A stretch of DNA of 64,000 bases from Misgurnus anguillicaudatus (GCF_027580225.2 NC_073343.2:4346001-4410000), one strand, 5' to 3'; numbered from the stretch's first letter, positions 45,066 through 58,227 are shown. Made by a program: numbers and translations. The notes: a model not told the origin generated them from the sequence alone.

Positions 45066-47825
45066 AGGGTTTCACTGCCAATTGTTTGTTTTGAGTTTTC
45101 TCACTGCATTTTATAACATAACAGAAACAGTGTTTCCTTAACAAATATCAGTCTAACACAAACTGTCCACCTTGTTTTAAAACAGACGGATACAGTTTGA
45201 AAATAGAGTAATTACAAAAATATGGTTTTCATTAGACGTACATCATGAGACCCCAAGCATAAAACCAGCAAAGTCAATCTCTACAGAACACAAGGGTTAA
45301 TCGTTTCTCGAACCCTTTTCCTAACGCTTAGATATTTCCATGTGCCAACAAGGGTCCTGTCACAGTTTTTCAAAGTACGTATATATAAACATTAAATATG
45401 ATTGATAAGCATTTCTCCTGCTCTTCCAGCCTTCAATTCATCTTCTGGAGTCAGAGCAGGGTACGAGCGTCTGTCTTGCCGGTCCCTCGACATCTATTTG
45501 CTTTTAAGCGCTAAGTCATTATCAACTAATACATGTAGATTGTGTTAGGAACGAATGGTGTGCAATGGAATGAGGAAAAAATGAGTGAAGTGTTGTGGAG
45601 GACAGCAGATGTTAGGCTGGAGTTATTACAAGCCGAGATGATTAGCTGAAAAACATTACTTGACAAAGTGGTGGCACGCAGATGACAGCTGAAGTATTTT
45701 ATGCTAGAAATTCACAACAATCCTAATGATGAGAAAGCAGAGACCACCCGCGTGACACGGCCTTAAATCTCACAATACAGACTCTTAAAACTCCAAGCCT
45801 TTCTGCTGATATAAAATAAGATATATCATTAGTCAATGCCATCGGACTTCTTTCTAGCATAATAATGTGTTTATGTTTACCCGGATCGCTAATGTGAACT
45901 ATATATTAAACGATATATGTACGATAGCCTCCGACATGACGCGCCCAATTAGCTATGCGGAAAATGTTCTGTATTTACGCCCGAACCCGAGCCTTCACTT
46001 ATCGTGTGACAGAGTTTACATATTAGCCGTGATTATGTTATGGTTGCCTGAGCAAAAAGATTCCCTTTTCTGTCAATTACGAAATAGACGGAATGGAACA
46101 AAAAGGGGGAAATTTAAGCGTCTTCAACAACTTCCTGTAATTTCAATTTATTGAGAATGAAACAGAAGATAAAGATTTTGAAATGATAAGCTATTATGCA
46201 CCAGCGAGAGAGCACGGCTGAGGGTGACTTCATAAAATACAGCTGACAAGCTTAAGAAAATTACCCAAGACCATTACAAAAATCACTTAATTGCTAACCA
46301 TTCTGTCAGGTCAATTGACGCTAAATGAAAAATAACAGAAAAAGCATTTACGCCGCAAGAGGCGGGCTCGGGGAACGAGGTGCACACTTAGGAGGGAGGA
46401 ATGGATTGAAATTTACAACATAAAGCGTTATAATAGCAGTCGATTTCAGGATGAGCCATTTGCTTTTCTCAGCTTAGAAATACATTTTTCACATTTGTGA
46501 CCTTTGCTGAATGTATAGTTGCTTTTCGACGGCAGTTCAGATTCGAATCGTTTTGTTTAATTTCAGTACAGTATATGCTAATTCCGTTTACTTTTCATTT
46601 TCCCGATGTCCTGGCTCGCTCCTCAGCACCTGCAATTCATCACCGCGTGAGTTTAGACGAATCTGAGCTGTATTATCATCCAATCGCAATGCGTTACCTA
46701 CCGCAGGATCTAAGGCGAGATGCCGTGATTGAAAACACGGCCCGGTCTGGTGCTGCTTTCCTGATCTGTAGCGCATAATGAATAAGGAGCTGTTGATTAG
46801 CAGATAAAAAGTGATTAATAGCCGCACTGATTATTGAATCAAGCCCCTCACTGGAATAATCAGTTAATTGATCATTATGCTATGGGAGCAGTCGGTGTTG
46901 GCGAGGGTGGTGGTCTTTGGAGAGCTCTTCTAAAATTGAAGTTTACTTACCCTGTCAGCCAAAGAGACAACACAGACGAGCACCCAACTGCCAAATGTTC
47001 CCTTTACCCAACAAAGTGTGTTATTCCTTCTGTTAAACTAGTCCAAGCATTCTGCATTAAACTCCAAACTACTTTTAAGCTTTTAATCAAAGACCTGTTT
47101 TATAAGATTCTGCTTATTCAGATTAATCAGATAACATTTTGAGATTGTCACCAGTGACCATTTTAACTGTATAAAGTACAAAACATGGACACGTTTGCCA
47201 AAATATACCCGGACTTCATGTTGTCTAATGATAAAACAAAATGGAATGCCATTGCCTGGAATCTTTTTTTTCCTTGTTTTGAATTTAGCACAAATTTGAA
47301 GATCTCAAAACAAGTCTTTACACATTTTTGTTTTCATTTTGGGTTTGGCACGGACATTAAAAATAAAAGTAACTGTTATTTCTGTACTTTGTATGATGTT
47401 TCTCAATTGCAAACTATTAACAATTAATATTAATAAAACTATGTATATATGTACTGTAGCCTGTAGACATTTTCAGCAGTAGCAACATAAACAAACATGG
47501 AATAAATGTAACTTCTAGTAAACTCCGCAAAGAATCAATACAAACAACAAAGTCCTTTTAGAGTCATTTTTTTTCTGATAACAAGCAAAATAAACAACAG
47601 GTAGAATCATAGCTGAATCATATCGAAAACTACACTTAGCTAACTTTACTGTGTAAAATGTATACTATATAATGTATGACATCTTAACTACAGATCGGCT
47701 GTCAAACCTCCCATCAAATAGCGGTGATCCATGATCGACGTTATCCCTTATCATAAGGAAACCAAAACATGTTATTTTCGACAAGGTATTGGTTCAAGAC
47801 TTCAGTTTAGCAACTAGTCAGAACA
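45066..47825. other. Large repeat-poor island, candidate regulatory DNA
   Basis: About 2.7 kb without any repeat family seen elsewhere in the window. 45500-46870 has many homeodomain-type cores (TAATTA, CAATTA, GATTAAT, TGATTATTG). Its ORFs (45867-46154, 46497-46778 and the opposing 46588-46827) have no known domain. The lack of insertions is unusual here and fits constraint, but conservation was not tested. Confidence 0.4.
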
Positions 47826-48586
47826 TTAAAGGAATAGTCCATTTTCTTAAAAGAAAAATCCAGATAATTTGCTCACCACCATGTCATCAAAAATGTTGAT
47901 GTCTTTCTTTGTTCGAGAAGAAATTATGTTTTTTGAGGAAAACATTGCAGGAGTTTTCTCATTTTAATGGACTTTAATAGACACCAACAATTAATACTTA
48001 ACTCAATACTTAACTGTTTTTTTCAACGGAGTTTCAAAGGACTATAAACGATCCCAAACGAGGCATAAGGGTCTTATCTAGCAAAACGATTGTCATGTTT
48101 GACAATAAAAATAACAAATATACACTTTTAAACCACAACTCCTCGTCTAGATCCGGTCGTGATGCGTCAGCGTGACCTCACGCAATATGTCATGACGTCA
48201 AGAGGTCACAGAGGACGAACGCAAAACTCCGCCCCAGTGTTTACAAGTGTCTTGAAAGAGGACCGTTCCTACGTTGTTGTATGTCAACTGATACTAATTA
48301 CTGTCTTTGGGGCAGTTTATTGTTTACAATGGTCCGCAAATGTGCGTTTTATATATGTAACACGTGACCTCCCTACGTCACTACGCATTTACGTTAGGTC
48401 GCGCTGGACCGGATCTAGACTAGAAATTGTGGTTTAAAAGTACATATTTTCTATTTTCCTTGTCAAAAATGACAATCGTTTCGCTAGATAAACCCTTATG
48501 CCTCGTTTGGGATCGTTTATAGTCCTTTGAAACTCCTTTGAAAATTATCTGGATTTTTCTTTTAAGAAAATGGAATATTCCTTTAA
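47826..48586. mobile_element. Foldback element A, copy 4
   Basis: TTAAAGGAATAGTCCATTTT to AAAATGGAATATTCCTTTAA; TTAA at 47826-47829 and 48583-48586. The right arm is shortened. The ORF at 48159-48437 crosses the loop and is incidental. Confidence 0.9.
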
Positions 48587-48673
48587 ACAAACAGAGACCG
48601 AAAATAAAGTTCTGCTCAGATGCGTGATCACCTCAAGGTATGTGCGTTCGATGAAACCGTCTATAGTGGTTCC

Positions 48674-49576
48674 AAGGGCCTGCCCGTCCAACAGGCAATA
48701 CAGGCGATTGCTTTTGGCCCCGCGACAAGACGAGAGCCCTCCATGCATAAAAATTATTTTGTCATTGTACAAATCTCATAGACGCGATCAGCAGGCAGTA
48801 CGCGCTGCATGCGCAGGGACCTTATTGATTAAAATAGGGATCACAAAGAGGGTGAAAAAAACTGTTAAGCTTGAAAAATGTTAACTGCGCGATGGCGCTT
48901 GCGGAGGTGTGTCAATGAAACGTTTTGGATTATGGGTAATGTAATATCGTATAACAACGCAATGTTTACGTTACATCTTTCTATAATTACGTTACATCTT
49001 TTAGTGAGGTTGCGGTGGTAGGCTTTAGCAAACTATGGCATTAAAACAATACCTTTTAGGAGCTGAAGAGAAAAAGAGAAAAGCAGAGAAAGAAAAGCAA
49101 TCACAGGGTAAAAGTAGGTGTATTTTCTGCTTTACTTTGTTTAATGCCTATGCTAATTTAAAAACATTAGAAAATTTTCCATATCCCTTTCTAAATTAAC
49201 CCACATGAAAAAAGACTATTATACTATATAATTTACTGCAGTGAACTGTGTATAGTAAAATTCTTAGATACTAAAAATATATTATAGTAGGGTTCAAAAA
49301 CAGTATACAGAATATAGTCCCCTATATTAATTATTTTAATATCCATGATATTTGCATTGATACAGTACTGTAGTTCTGTTGCACTACAGTTGTTGCACTG
49401 ACAACATTGCTTAATATGTTGCACTTAATAAAAACTTCTACACTTAAATATATACATTTTCATTTTTGTCTGTTTTAATTTCACTTGTCAAATTGCATTG
49501 CTACGAAATGTTTTTACACCAGTGGGGCCCATTTTCAAGGTCTCGCCTAGGGCCCCATAACCAAGTGCCGGCCCTG
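48674..49576 (+). mobile_element. hAT-type element W with transposase N-terminal remnant
   Basis: Left AAGGGCCTGCCC and right GTGCCGGCCCTG are imperfect inverted ends. Flanking octamers GTGGTTCC (48666-48673) and GTAGTTCC (49577-49584) differ at one base. An N-terminal transposase-like frame lies inside. Confidence 0.72.
49035..49199 (+). pseudogene. hAT transposase N-terminal exon remnant
   Basis: ATG frame of 54 codons beginning MALKQYLLGAEEKKRKAEKE, the Lys/Glu-rich start common in hAT transposases of the SGA-(K/R)KR type. The coding character stops around CAG|GGTAAAAGTA, a possible donor. After it the frame reads into AT-rich non-coding DNA. The catalytic region is missing, so the element is an internally deleted derivative. 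Confidence 0.5.
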
Positions 49577-49703
49577 GTAGTTCCAGCACTATATTCACCA
49601 TCCAAATCTCTAGACAGCAATCTGCAATGACATGGTTACTGAAAAAGCCATATCAGTTGACCATTACTATTAACATAAACAATGTTGCTGCAACACATAC
49701 AGT

Positions 49704-49895
49704 ACACTCTAAAAAGAACTAGGTTGTTTTTAACCCACAGCTGGGTAGATATTGCACAGAAGATACAGCTGGGTTAAAAATTACCTAATGCTGGGTTGTT
49801 TAAAAGTAAAAACAACCCAGTAATTGGGTTATTTTTAACCCAGCAGTGTGTTCTGTATACCCAGCCCTGGGTTAAAAACAACCCAGCACTTAGCG
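49704..49895. mobile_element. MITE O, copy 2 (AACCCAG-rich)
   Basis: ACACTCTAAAAAGAACTAGG, then GCTGGGTT and AACCCAGC repeated in both orientations, including AAAACAACCCAGTAATTGGG. Confidence 0.75.
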
Positions 49896-50152
49896 TATAT
49901 TGTATACATTTGGGCTACACTTTTAGCCTCACTCCCCACAGATGGTTTGATATCATACAGTAAATAATAAACATGTATCTGAACTGATAATGAGATCACT
50001 CCATGGGTCTGCTCACAGATCTTTTCATCTAAAGATCTTATCAGTTTATCTGGAGTCCCTCCTATTGATGTAAGATTACAAACACATGGATGCAGCTTAC
50101 TGCTGTTCTCTACAAGAGGTATCACTAACTCACAGTCAACTTACATTGTAAA

Positions 50153-50463
50153 AAATTGCTATATTTATGTAGCTGTTTGCCAGTAACTTGCTGTAGATTT
50201 AAATTTATGCTATTTACTGGCAACAGTTTGTTCAAAGTTAAATAAACATTAAACATTAACAATATTTGTCTTTACAGAATAAAACTATAGCCTCATGCAA
50301 AGCATTAGGAAATCCTCATCAACCTTTTTCGATTTTTTTCCTTCATATTTTGGTTCCCAGAATGCTTATCATGAGGCTATTTTATAGTTTTTTCTTTAAA
50401 GATAAAGACTTAATGTTTAAAGTTCATTTAACTTTGAGCAAACTGTTGCCAGTAAATAACATA
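50153..50463. mobile_element. Foldback MITE P, copy 1
   Basis: TTTACTGGCAACAGTTTGTT (about 50213) pairs with AAACTGTTGCCAGTAAATA (to 50460). TATAGCCTCATGCAAAGCAT pairs with ATGCTTATCATGAGGCTATT. ORF 50266-50538 is incidental. Confidence 0.75.
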
Positions 50464-50746
50464 CACTGTAAAAATGTCTGTAGAAATTACAGTATTACTG
50501 GGAATTACTGGCAACTAGCTGCCAGTAACTTACTGTAGATTTTACATTTATGTTATTTACTGACAACAGTTTGTTCAAAGTTATATGAACATGAAAGATT
50601 TTCAGTTTTTATCTTCTACAGAAAGTTACTGGCAACCAGCTGAATAATTACAGTAATTTTTTACAGTGTACATTTAAATTTACAGTAATTTACTGGCAAA
50701 CAGCTGCCAGTAATACTGCAATTTCTACAGAGATTTTTTACAGTGT
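50464..50746. mobile_element. MITE P-like copies 2 and 3
   Basis: CACTGTAAAAATGTCTGTAG at the left and ATTTTTTACAGTGTA at 50669 and again at 50745, with CTGGCAACTAGCTGCCAGTA inside. Two units appear to lie side by side. Confidence 0.65.
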
Positions 50747-51851
50747 ATTGAATATGCAAAAACACTGGAATGCTGCCGAAATATGCCCAGACAGAGTATA
50801 GACGGATTCAGCAGTTTTGCTTGCTTGATGTTTAAAGAATTATTAAAAGAGATAAAGTTCAGGACCTGACTGATGTTAAAAGAGTTATTTAGAGCGTAAA
50901 GACTCATAAACGATCTTCCTTGCGCTGACTGACAGATCCGCATACACAAACGCACGAGTGTGCGACCCCGATATATACACATATACACAGAATTACAGTT
51001 TTAAAAATATCTGTTTGACAAGAATTCACGCAGATATAATGTGTTATGTCTTAAGTGAATGTTTGATTAACTGTTGGAAAAATATCTGATGTGTAACATT
51101 ATATAAGATACTTAAAAGAAATGCATTACAGTAGATCTTAAATCTGTCTCAATGTCAATCAAACAATAAAAAAGTGAACATATATTTTTCTTTAGTATTG
51201 TTTTTGCCATTCTGTGTGCCAAATCTATTAGTTTTACCAATCATTTTAAGGTATGGATAATTTTTTTACCCTTTAAGAATCTTTAATCTTTTATCATTTT
51301 TTTTGTCTTTGCACCATAAAACTTAATTATGTGTAACTGGAACCTGTTGTACACAAACATGGACAATTACACTGCTTCATATTCAAAGAAAAATATTTGG
51401 TTATTATATTTATTGGTTCATCCTAACCCCAAAATAGCTGGAAGAAATCTGAAAAAAAAAAATATCTCGGTTTTTCTCAAAATTGACTTTTATCAACTTT
51501 AGACAGCTGTTAGCTTTGCCATTTTTTTTATCAGATTTCAACAATCATACATCGTTTAGATTTTTTTTTGAGAATGTCCAAATATAAAAAAAACTTTTTT
51601 TTTTTTTTTTTTTTAATTTGCTCATTCCAAATCATTTTGCCAGCACAGGTCACAAATATTTTTTTTGAAAATAATGGGCTCATATTTTTGGACACCACGG
51701 CACATACGACAGTGTGCATTTTCATTTAGCCAAACTTACTGGATATTGCATTTGTTGATCAAACTTACAATAAAATGCAATGATGTGTAAAAGAGAGACA
51801 ATATTACAAAATACCGCACTACTGTAAGTAGAGATTGTGTTCAATAACTAA
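50747..51851. other. AT-rich single-copy stretch with T tract
   Basis: A T run at 51594-51614 and several shorter T or A runs. No gene signal. Confidence 0.4.
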
Positions 51852-52254
51852 CAGGGCTCAACGCAAAAAAAAAAAAATGTTATACTGGCCCGGTCGGACA
51901 GTGGTTCAGGTTTTTAATTGCCCTGCCAAAATTTTCACTGGCACAAAATACAAAAATGTCAGTGTCACATATTTAAAAATAATAATTCAAAAGTCAAATA
52001 TAATTATAATTATAAAATATAATCCCAACTTTTCTGCTTTACCTGTAAACTGACAGCAAACCGTGCAAAATATTGCATTGTTTCTTTCGTTGTGTTTTAC
52101 CCAAGATGATAAATTATATACATTGATGAAAATATTATTTAGTGACTGAGAGTGAAGCACTGGCCCAATCGGACAAGTGACAATACTTTTTACTGGCCCG
52201 AATGTCTCTCACACTTGACCCGGGCCACCGGGCAGTCCTTTATGTTGAGCCCTG
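51852..52254. mobile_element. Inverted-repeat element V, hAT-like ends
   Basis: CAGGGCTCAACGCAAAAAAA at the left and TTTATGTTGAGCCCTG at the right are inverted. The body repeats ACTGGCCCGGTCGGACA and ACTGGCCCAATCGGACA. Flanking octamers do not match. Confidence 0.7.
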
Positions 52255-53406
52255 ACTTGTATCAGTTACTGATACAATGTGTATCTTAAGTGAAGTGAAT
52301 GTACAAGTAATGTAAACAAATACATATATTTGAGTACTTCATGAAGTATAAAGCACTTCAATATGCTTTATTGTATGGCAATATGTATAAGTATGGCACT
52401 GCTTGATTCTAAGGGCTGTTAATGAACCTTTAGCACAATGATTCCCACTAACATTAGAGAAAACACACAAAAAATGGCAGGGTTTATTATTTGCCTATTC
52501 ATAGGCCCTGGTCAAAGGCCCTGCCCCTGAAAGCTGTGGTATATTAACCGGTAAGCAACTAATTACATGTCAAAAATTCATAGGGACCCTCTTTAATATT
52601 GCATATCTATCCCGGTATGTCACTTGAAAACAAGGGACTCCACAAACAGAGCGACCGCAACACAAAACCCCAGCAGGGACGCCGACAGCAGAAGACGGCC
52701 AGAGAACACGAACGAGACGAGGAAGAACAGAGAAAGCGCGAGAGGCAGGACGACTCGGAGAGGGAAACAGATAAAAGAAAAAGGAAACAGGAGGTAAAAA
52801 ACAGGAAACAATCAAAGAAGGTTTCTTGATATGCCCCAGAGAAAAGCACCTGTGGAAAATGTAATCTTACAAATTCTAGCAGAGGAGGCAGTAGGGAAGC
52901 TCATGATAATGTGATTGTGGGCAGAGGAGGGAGCGCTCGGAGGAATGGAAAGCATGCGGCCCCGGGGTCTGTCGGAGGGAGGGGGGCACGAGGGCCAGCG
53001 GAGAGGGGACTGACTTATCAAAGGCAATGGCAGGTAAATAGTCATTTACTATGCATGCACAATGAACAGTACACGGTGGCTTGACACAGGCGGCAGGGTG
53101 ATAATGAAAGGCACTGCTATTGTGGCATCCGTCGGGGGACTCTTTTTAATATCGCTTCCTTCTCTCGAGCGACGGAGAGCTGATGCTTCTTGGCGCCAAC
53201 CTCCTCTTGTAAGTCACTTTGCATAAGATGAGACAGAGTTGAAGTGTGATGCATTATCTGAGCAGAGGGGCTGTGCAGATTGAGGTTTTTCACCCCATCA
53301 ACCCCCCGTTTACCTTTACATCAGTATGAGCAGGAGGGGTGTGCCATGTTCAGTAAGACATTAAAAACTTCCTAATTTTTTAAAAAATACCATAGTATAT
53401 TTTGTT
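52255..53406. other. Single-copy island with purine-rich core
   Basis: 52620-52830 is strongly purine-rich (GAGAAAGCGCGAGAGGCAGG-like). Its plus frame (52599-52829) is Lys/Arg/Glu-rich and its minus frames are Ser/Leu-rich, a composition effect. 52890-53330 is mixed and repeat-free. Confidence 0.4.
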
Positions 53407-53410
53407 ATTT

Positions 53411-54505
53411 GGGTCATTCTACAAAAAAGGTGGAAATGCTTGTCCCTTGCTTTTGCAGACCCCTTAATCATTTAATTTGACCCATAATCCCATAATGACA
53501 TATATTTAATAAATATAGACTGTCCTTAACATGATGAGATAGTTTATTTATGTAATTTTCTTTTTTTTCCCTTTTTTTAACTTTTTTTAAATGTCTGGTC
53601 CTGAAAATTGCCCTGTCCCTTTGATCATACATGGAAGTTGAACTATGTACTTCTTATTTAAAACCATGTGTTTTTTTTATAAAACAAATCTAATTTACAT
53701 TTACCTATGAATTTACTACAACACTGAAATGGTAAAAAATACACTACTAATATGAATAATATCAAATAAATATTGGTCCCCAAATTTATGTCATTGGTGT
53801 TACCCTACCCAAAGCACCTTTGTTTTGAAACAATGCATCAGATCTTTGAAGTTTTTCTTGGGGCAAGAGGTCAGTGAAAGAAGTGCTGTGGAGGAAGGCA
53901 AAATGTTTGTGAGATGTCTTACCTTGTTTGTCTAAAATATCATGATATATCTAAGAATTTTTAGATAAGATTTTTTGGATGTCATTAGTGTTACTCTTTT
54001 TTTTTATAGCTGGGAGTGTCAAGATCTTTACATAAAAATACATTATACTGAACAAGTATGTGATTTTTACATCTCTGAAGAAATAGCACATGGCTAATGG
54101 CAGCCATTTTGTTAAAATGTTTGTTTTTTCTGTAAATTGTCATTAGCGTTACTGCCTTGGTGTTACCGTCATTGGTGTTACCGTCTTCTCTAATTAGTAC
54201 TTTCTTTAACTGACCAACATAAAAGCATACAAACAAAACAAGATGGAAAAATGTTTAAGTTTATAAGTTTTATCATATTCATTATCTATTACTATATTCT
54301 CATTTTGTCAGGTATTGAAGATACAACGTCATGGATTCTTTATTAAAATGTATTAAAAATTAAACATAGATTAAGTTCCCCGTTTTGCGGATTCATAGAT
54401 TTGACAAGTTAATTAATGCTATTATAGAAGTTTTGAGTGTTTTGAAAGAAGTTCATTTAAGCAGATTTCCATCACCCCAATTCCACCTTTTCTGTAGAAT
54501 GACCC
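53411..54505. mobile_element. 1.1-kb element X with 4-bp duplication
   Basis: GGGTCATTCTACAAAAAAGG at the left and CCTTTTCTGTAGAATGACCC at the right are inverted with one mismatch over about 25 bp (TGGAA/TTCCA beyond). ATTT flanks both sides (53407-53410 and 54506-54509). GTCATTGGTGTTACC-type subrepeats occur at about 53789, 53980, 54140 and 54168. No coding frame; family unknown to me. Confidence 0.82.
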
Positions 54506-54509
54506 ATTT

Positions 54510-55446
54510 ATAAAGTTTGTTACTACATACCCCGCTTTTTTATCCTCACAAAAATATGGTAACCATATATTTAGTTAATCTAACAAGTGCACTATACTCT
54601 CATTTTTATTTCACTTGTATTGACAGTGGTGGCCAATATCAAATTATTACAGTTTTACTGTAATAACAATTACAATACTGACAATTATATTTTCATGGAA
54701 ACTAAACCCTAGTTACCATGACTAATTGTAAGCATAGACAAATTCATAATAGGTGAACAGATGGTTTTTGTACAGAGAAGAACGTTTGATCAAAGACACG
54801 TCTGAATGAAAGGAAATCATACATTTAAAAGAAAAACGAATAAATGTAGAAAGAGAAGCAAATTAGTTCAGACGGCAACAGTTAGGAGGAGGTGCTAATG
54901 AAATACAATCCTACAGATTTGACTGTAAACGTATCAGAAGACTCAAACAGGAATTAAGAGTGAATCCCCTGAGCTTGTCGAGTTGTTCAGTCTTGAGGTT
55001 AAAAAGATTCATAACAAAAAAAGATCTCACTAGCCCACGTCAAGGTTTACAGAGTTTGAAATGTCTGATTTAGGAAACATCTCATAATCACAATGAACAG
55101 AATAATTTTTCCATTGCAATTTTTCTACGACAGACATCCGAATGTCTCTCTTTACACGTCCTTTAACACAGATCCACATTGCTTGTGTCATGCATACCTG
55201 TACTCATTCCAATTTGAATTAAGTGACATGTTCTGGCTCTTGGGCATCGAAGCAAAAAATTAGCTTGCTCTCCCTGTTAAAGGTCAACTTACTTATGAAG
55301 ATCTGGAAATAAAGAGAGAGAGAGAGAATGAAAATGGGAAAATCATTTATGCACCCATGCACAAATATTGAAAGCTGGGAGCAAAAGATTCTTGAACTGA
55401 TGTGATGTGGATGTGAAGTCTGCCAGGTGAACTAGTCAGACTCATT

Positions 55447-55448
<2 letters not shown>
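54510..55448. other. Single-copy stretch, nothing recognised
   Basis: AT-rich, complex sequence without repeat ends. 54780-55360 could include conserved non-coding DNA. Confidence 0.35.

Positions 55449-55525
<77 letters not shown>
55449..55525. repeat. (AAT)n microsatellite
   Basis: About 25 uninterrupted AAT units. Confidence 0.97.
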
Positions 55526-55528
<3 letters not shown>

Positions 55529-57867
55529 TCATTATTTTATGTATATTTACGTATTATGTGTATTTATATTAGCAATATTTCCTATATAATCTTAAAGAAG
55601 AATAAAAAGTGATTAAGAAAATGTTTTGAATTTTTCTTCTTTTTTGAAGTAAGCAAATAAATGAGGAAAAACTCAGTCATGGTTTAATAGACATGGATTA
55701 TATTTATTTAGATAATCAATCCTTCTGAGCATAAACTCTTATCTTTCTTTCTCTCTCTCTCTCTGGAAAACCCACAAGATAACGGAGATGCAAAACTTCG
55801 AATTTATGTGCGTGATTACCAGATTAAATCTCTCTGTCACTCTGTTTACCTCCCTCATCACATGGCCCTGTTTATCTTCTCAGGTCACAAGACTAAAAGC
55901 GGATTGCGCGCAACAAATTTTGTTTGTAGCCCAACTGGCAAAGGAGAGTGATTTGTTTAAATAATCTTCTCTTATAGCAGGTTACAAAGAAATGATAGCC
56001 AGGGAAAGAAAATAGAGAGAGTTTGTAATAAAAAACAAGTAATTTAAATGGAAAAAATGAAGTATAGTGATGAATTAAAAATAATTAAGTTAAAAAGGAA
56101 ATTTACTTAAAAATATTATGACTGGGGCATAACGTAATAATATTGTTATTATTATTATTATTATTATTATTTATGTACTGGCTTATTATTTATAGCCTAT
56201 TTTTGAAGGCCCCAAAGACAATTCCAGTTCACTTTGTGAGATAAAAAAAATAAGACCGCTTTTTAAAAATTAATTTTTTTGTCTAAAAAGTGTATTAAAT
56301 GGACCTAGACTCATTTTTAAGCAAAACTGCAACTGAACTTGACAGCCAATTTTTCCATCTGCCACCACTGCTACTTTATGCATTGACAAATTCGGTTTTT
56401 GCTTTACTTATTGTGTTTGCCGGACAACAGAGTCGAGTGACATCTGTGTGAATCACAAGTGCGTTGGAGAAACTGCTCGTCATTTTCCCGCACCCGAGCA
56501 GACCGATCTCTATATTTCCTGTACAGGAAGTCGGCCCAGTATAATTGACCTCATTAAAAGACTGTGTGCATAATGAACGGCAATGCAAACACTGTATCTG
56601 GCCCAACTAAATAATTCAACAAACTGTCAGTCCTGCGCCAAACTGCTGTACGGTTTCACTTGAAGAGGTGTCGTAAGCGGTGCTGTCGAAGCGCGCTCTG
56701 CCTGCCGGGAAGACCGAGAAGACGTGATGCTTTGGAATCCAGAAGTCCGTTACCCCCCTGCTCCGAACCAACATCCGCACTCCCTCCGCCGCCGTCGACA
56801 CTAAAAGCCGCCAACCATCCTCCCCCCAATCAAACATCGTGAGCCATCTTCCCACCTGTCATGGCTTAAGAGAGGGCCACTGCTTGCACTTCATTACCAG
56901 TCTCTCACTTGGAGATTTCAAACAGATTTAAACTAATGAGGAAGCATTTAGAAACTCGGGGATGCCAATGTTGGAAGACGAAAAGGACAGGAGGGAGGTA
57001 GAGTCGTGTATACACACTCATGCATGGGGACTGTACTCTCTCTCTCATATACACGCACACACCATCTCTCTCTTCACACACACACACACAGAGGCCAGGA
57101 TTGTCAGTACAGGTGAACAAAGTGAATGCGAGATGTGACTGACAATAAAGATTTCTTTTAACATCAGTGAGTGCAGGCTCCAGAGACAGGCAGCCAGGAC
57201 AGATGCAGAAGACGTTGTTACTCTGAGGGCCACGGATGTTTCCCTGAGACCTAGAGATGCCAGCTCTAATGATGAGCCTGGGAAGTTGCAGGCAGGCAAG
57301 ATGCCAGCCGCAAATCTATTATTTCATTCCGGCTTTTTTTAAGAGGGTCTTTAATAGACACCCTAAATTTCAACGGGTGTCAAGGGCTGCTTAAAGTTTA
57401 ATTCTCCCCCACTTCGTTCCCTATTAATAGGCCACACAGTAAGAAAACAACACATTATTTTTTAATAACATGAAAAAAGAGAGAGGAAAAAAAGCTGCCT
57501 TTGAATAACAGTCACAATACGTTTGGATGCAAGCGCCATCTGCCACTTTCCGCTGATCTGCAAATAGTCTCTCACAATTGTGACAGTAATTTACTGCAGC
57601 TCTGCTCCTCTCTTACTGTATTTCGGGCACTTTTTTATAGAGGTGAGGCAGAGTTTCGAACCCATGAGAAAATCTCGGATATATGATGAGAATGAGTAGT
57701 TCTTAAATGTTTAAGTACTTAATAAAATGGCATCTTGTTTTTGCGTCACAGATCTGTCTTTTAAACTGAGCAACTATCTTCCTCTCTGATCTGGTAGCAG
57801 GTCATCTGTCAGATGCTTAAACAATTGGGACAGAAAACAATGTGTTTTGTGTAGTGCTTTTCACACT
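55526..57867. other. Mostly single-copy; two islands
   Basis: A TTA run at 56144-56173, a CT run at about 55748-55764 and a CA/CT-rich patch at 57040-57092. 56340-56900 and 57130-57700 are complex, GC-moderate islands. Their ORFs lie on both strands without motifs. Confidence 0.4.
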
Positions 57868-58222
57868 TTAAAGGTGCAGTGTGAAATGCAATATAATCTA
57901 CATAATTATATTATCAGTGGTGTATAAAGATCTTACATAATGAACTGTTATGTGTTTTATACCTAAGAATGAGACGTTTTTATCTACATTCACCGCGGGT
58001 CCCCTTACATGAAAGTCACCATCTTGTGCCGCCATGTTTTTACGGTAGCCCTAAATGGACAAACTGCGTTTTGGCACTACTCTATTTTGTCTTAAACAAC
58101 AACATGTTTGTCTTGTGGCAGCTACCGTAGCTACCGTTTCGGTGAAAGGTTGACTGAGCTGTTGGCTGCAATTCACAATCTCACTGCTAGATGCCGCTAA
58201 AATCTACACACTGCACCTTTAA
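57868..58222. mobile_element. TTAA-flanked element C, copy 2
   Basis: TTAAAGGTGCAGTGTGAAAT to ACACACTGCACCTTTAA; TTAA on both sides. Lacks the GTAATTTTTAGAA segment of the other copies. Confidence 0.92.
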
Positions 58223-58227
58223 ACAGC

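Noticed and set aside
51852..52254. 8-bp target duplication around element V
   Set aside because: Flanking octamers (ATAACTAA and ACTTGTAT) do not match, so hAT assignment rests on ends only.
52599..52829. Lys/Arg/Glu-rich ORF resembling a charged coiled-coil exon
   Set aside because: The DNA is a purine-rich tract, which gives such peptides automatically. No convincing acceptor, and the opposite strand is equally open.
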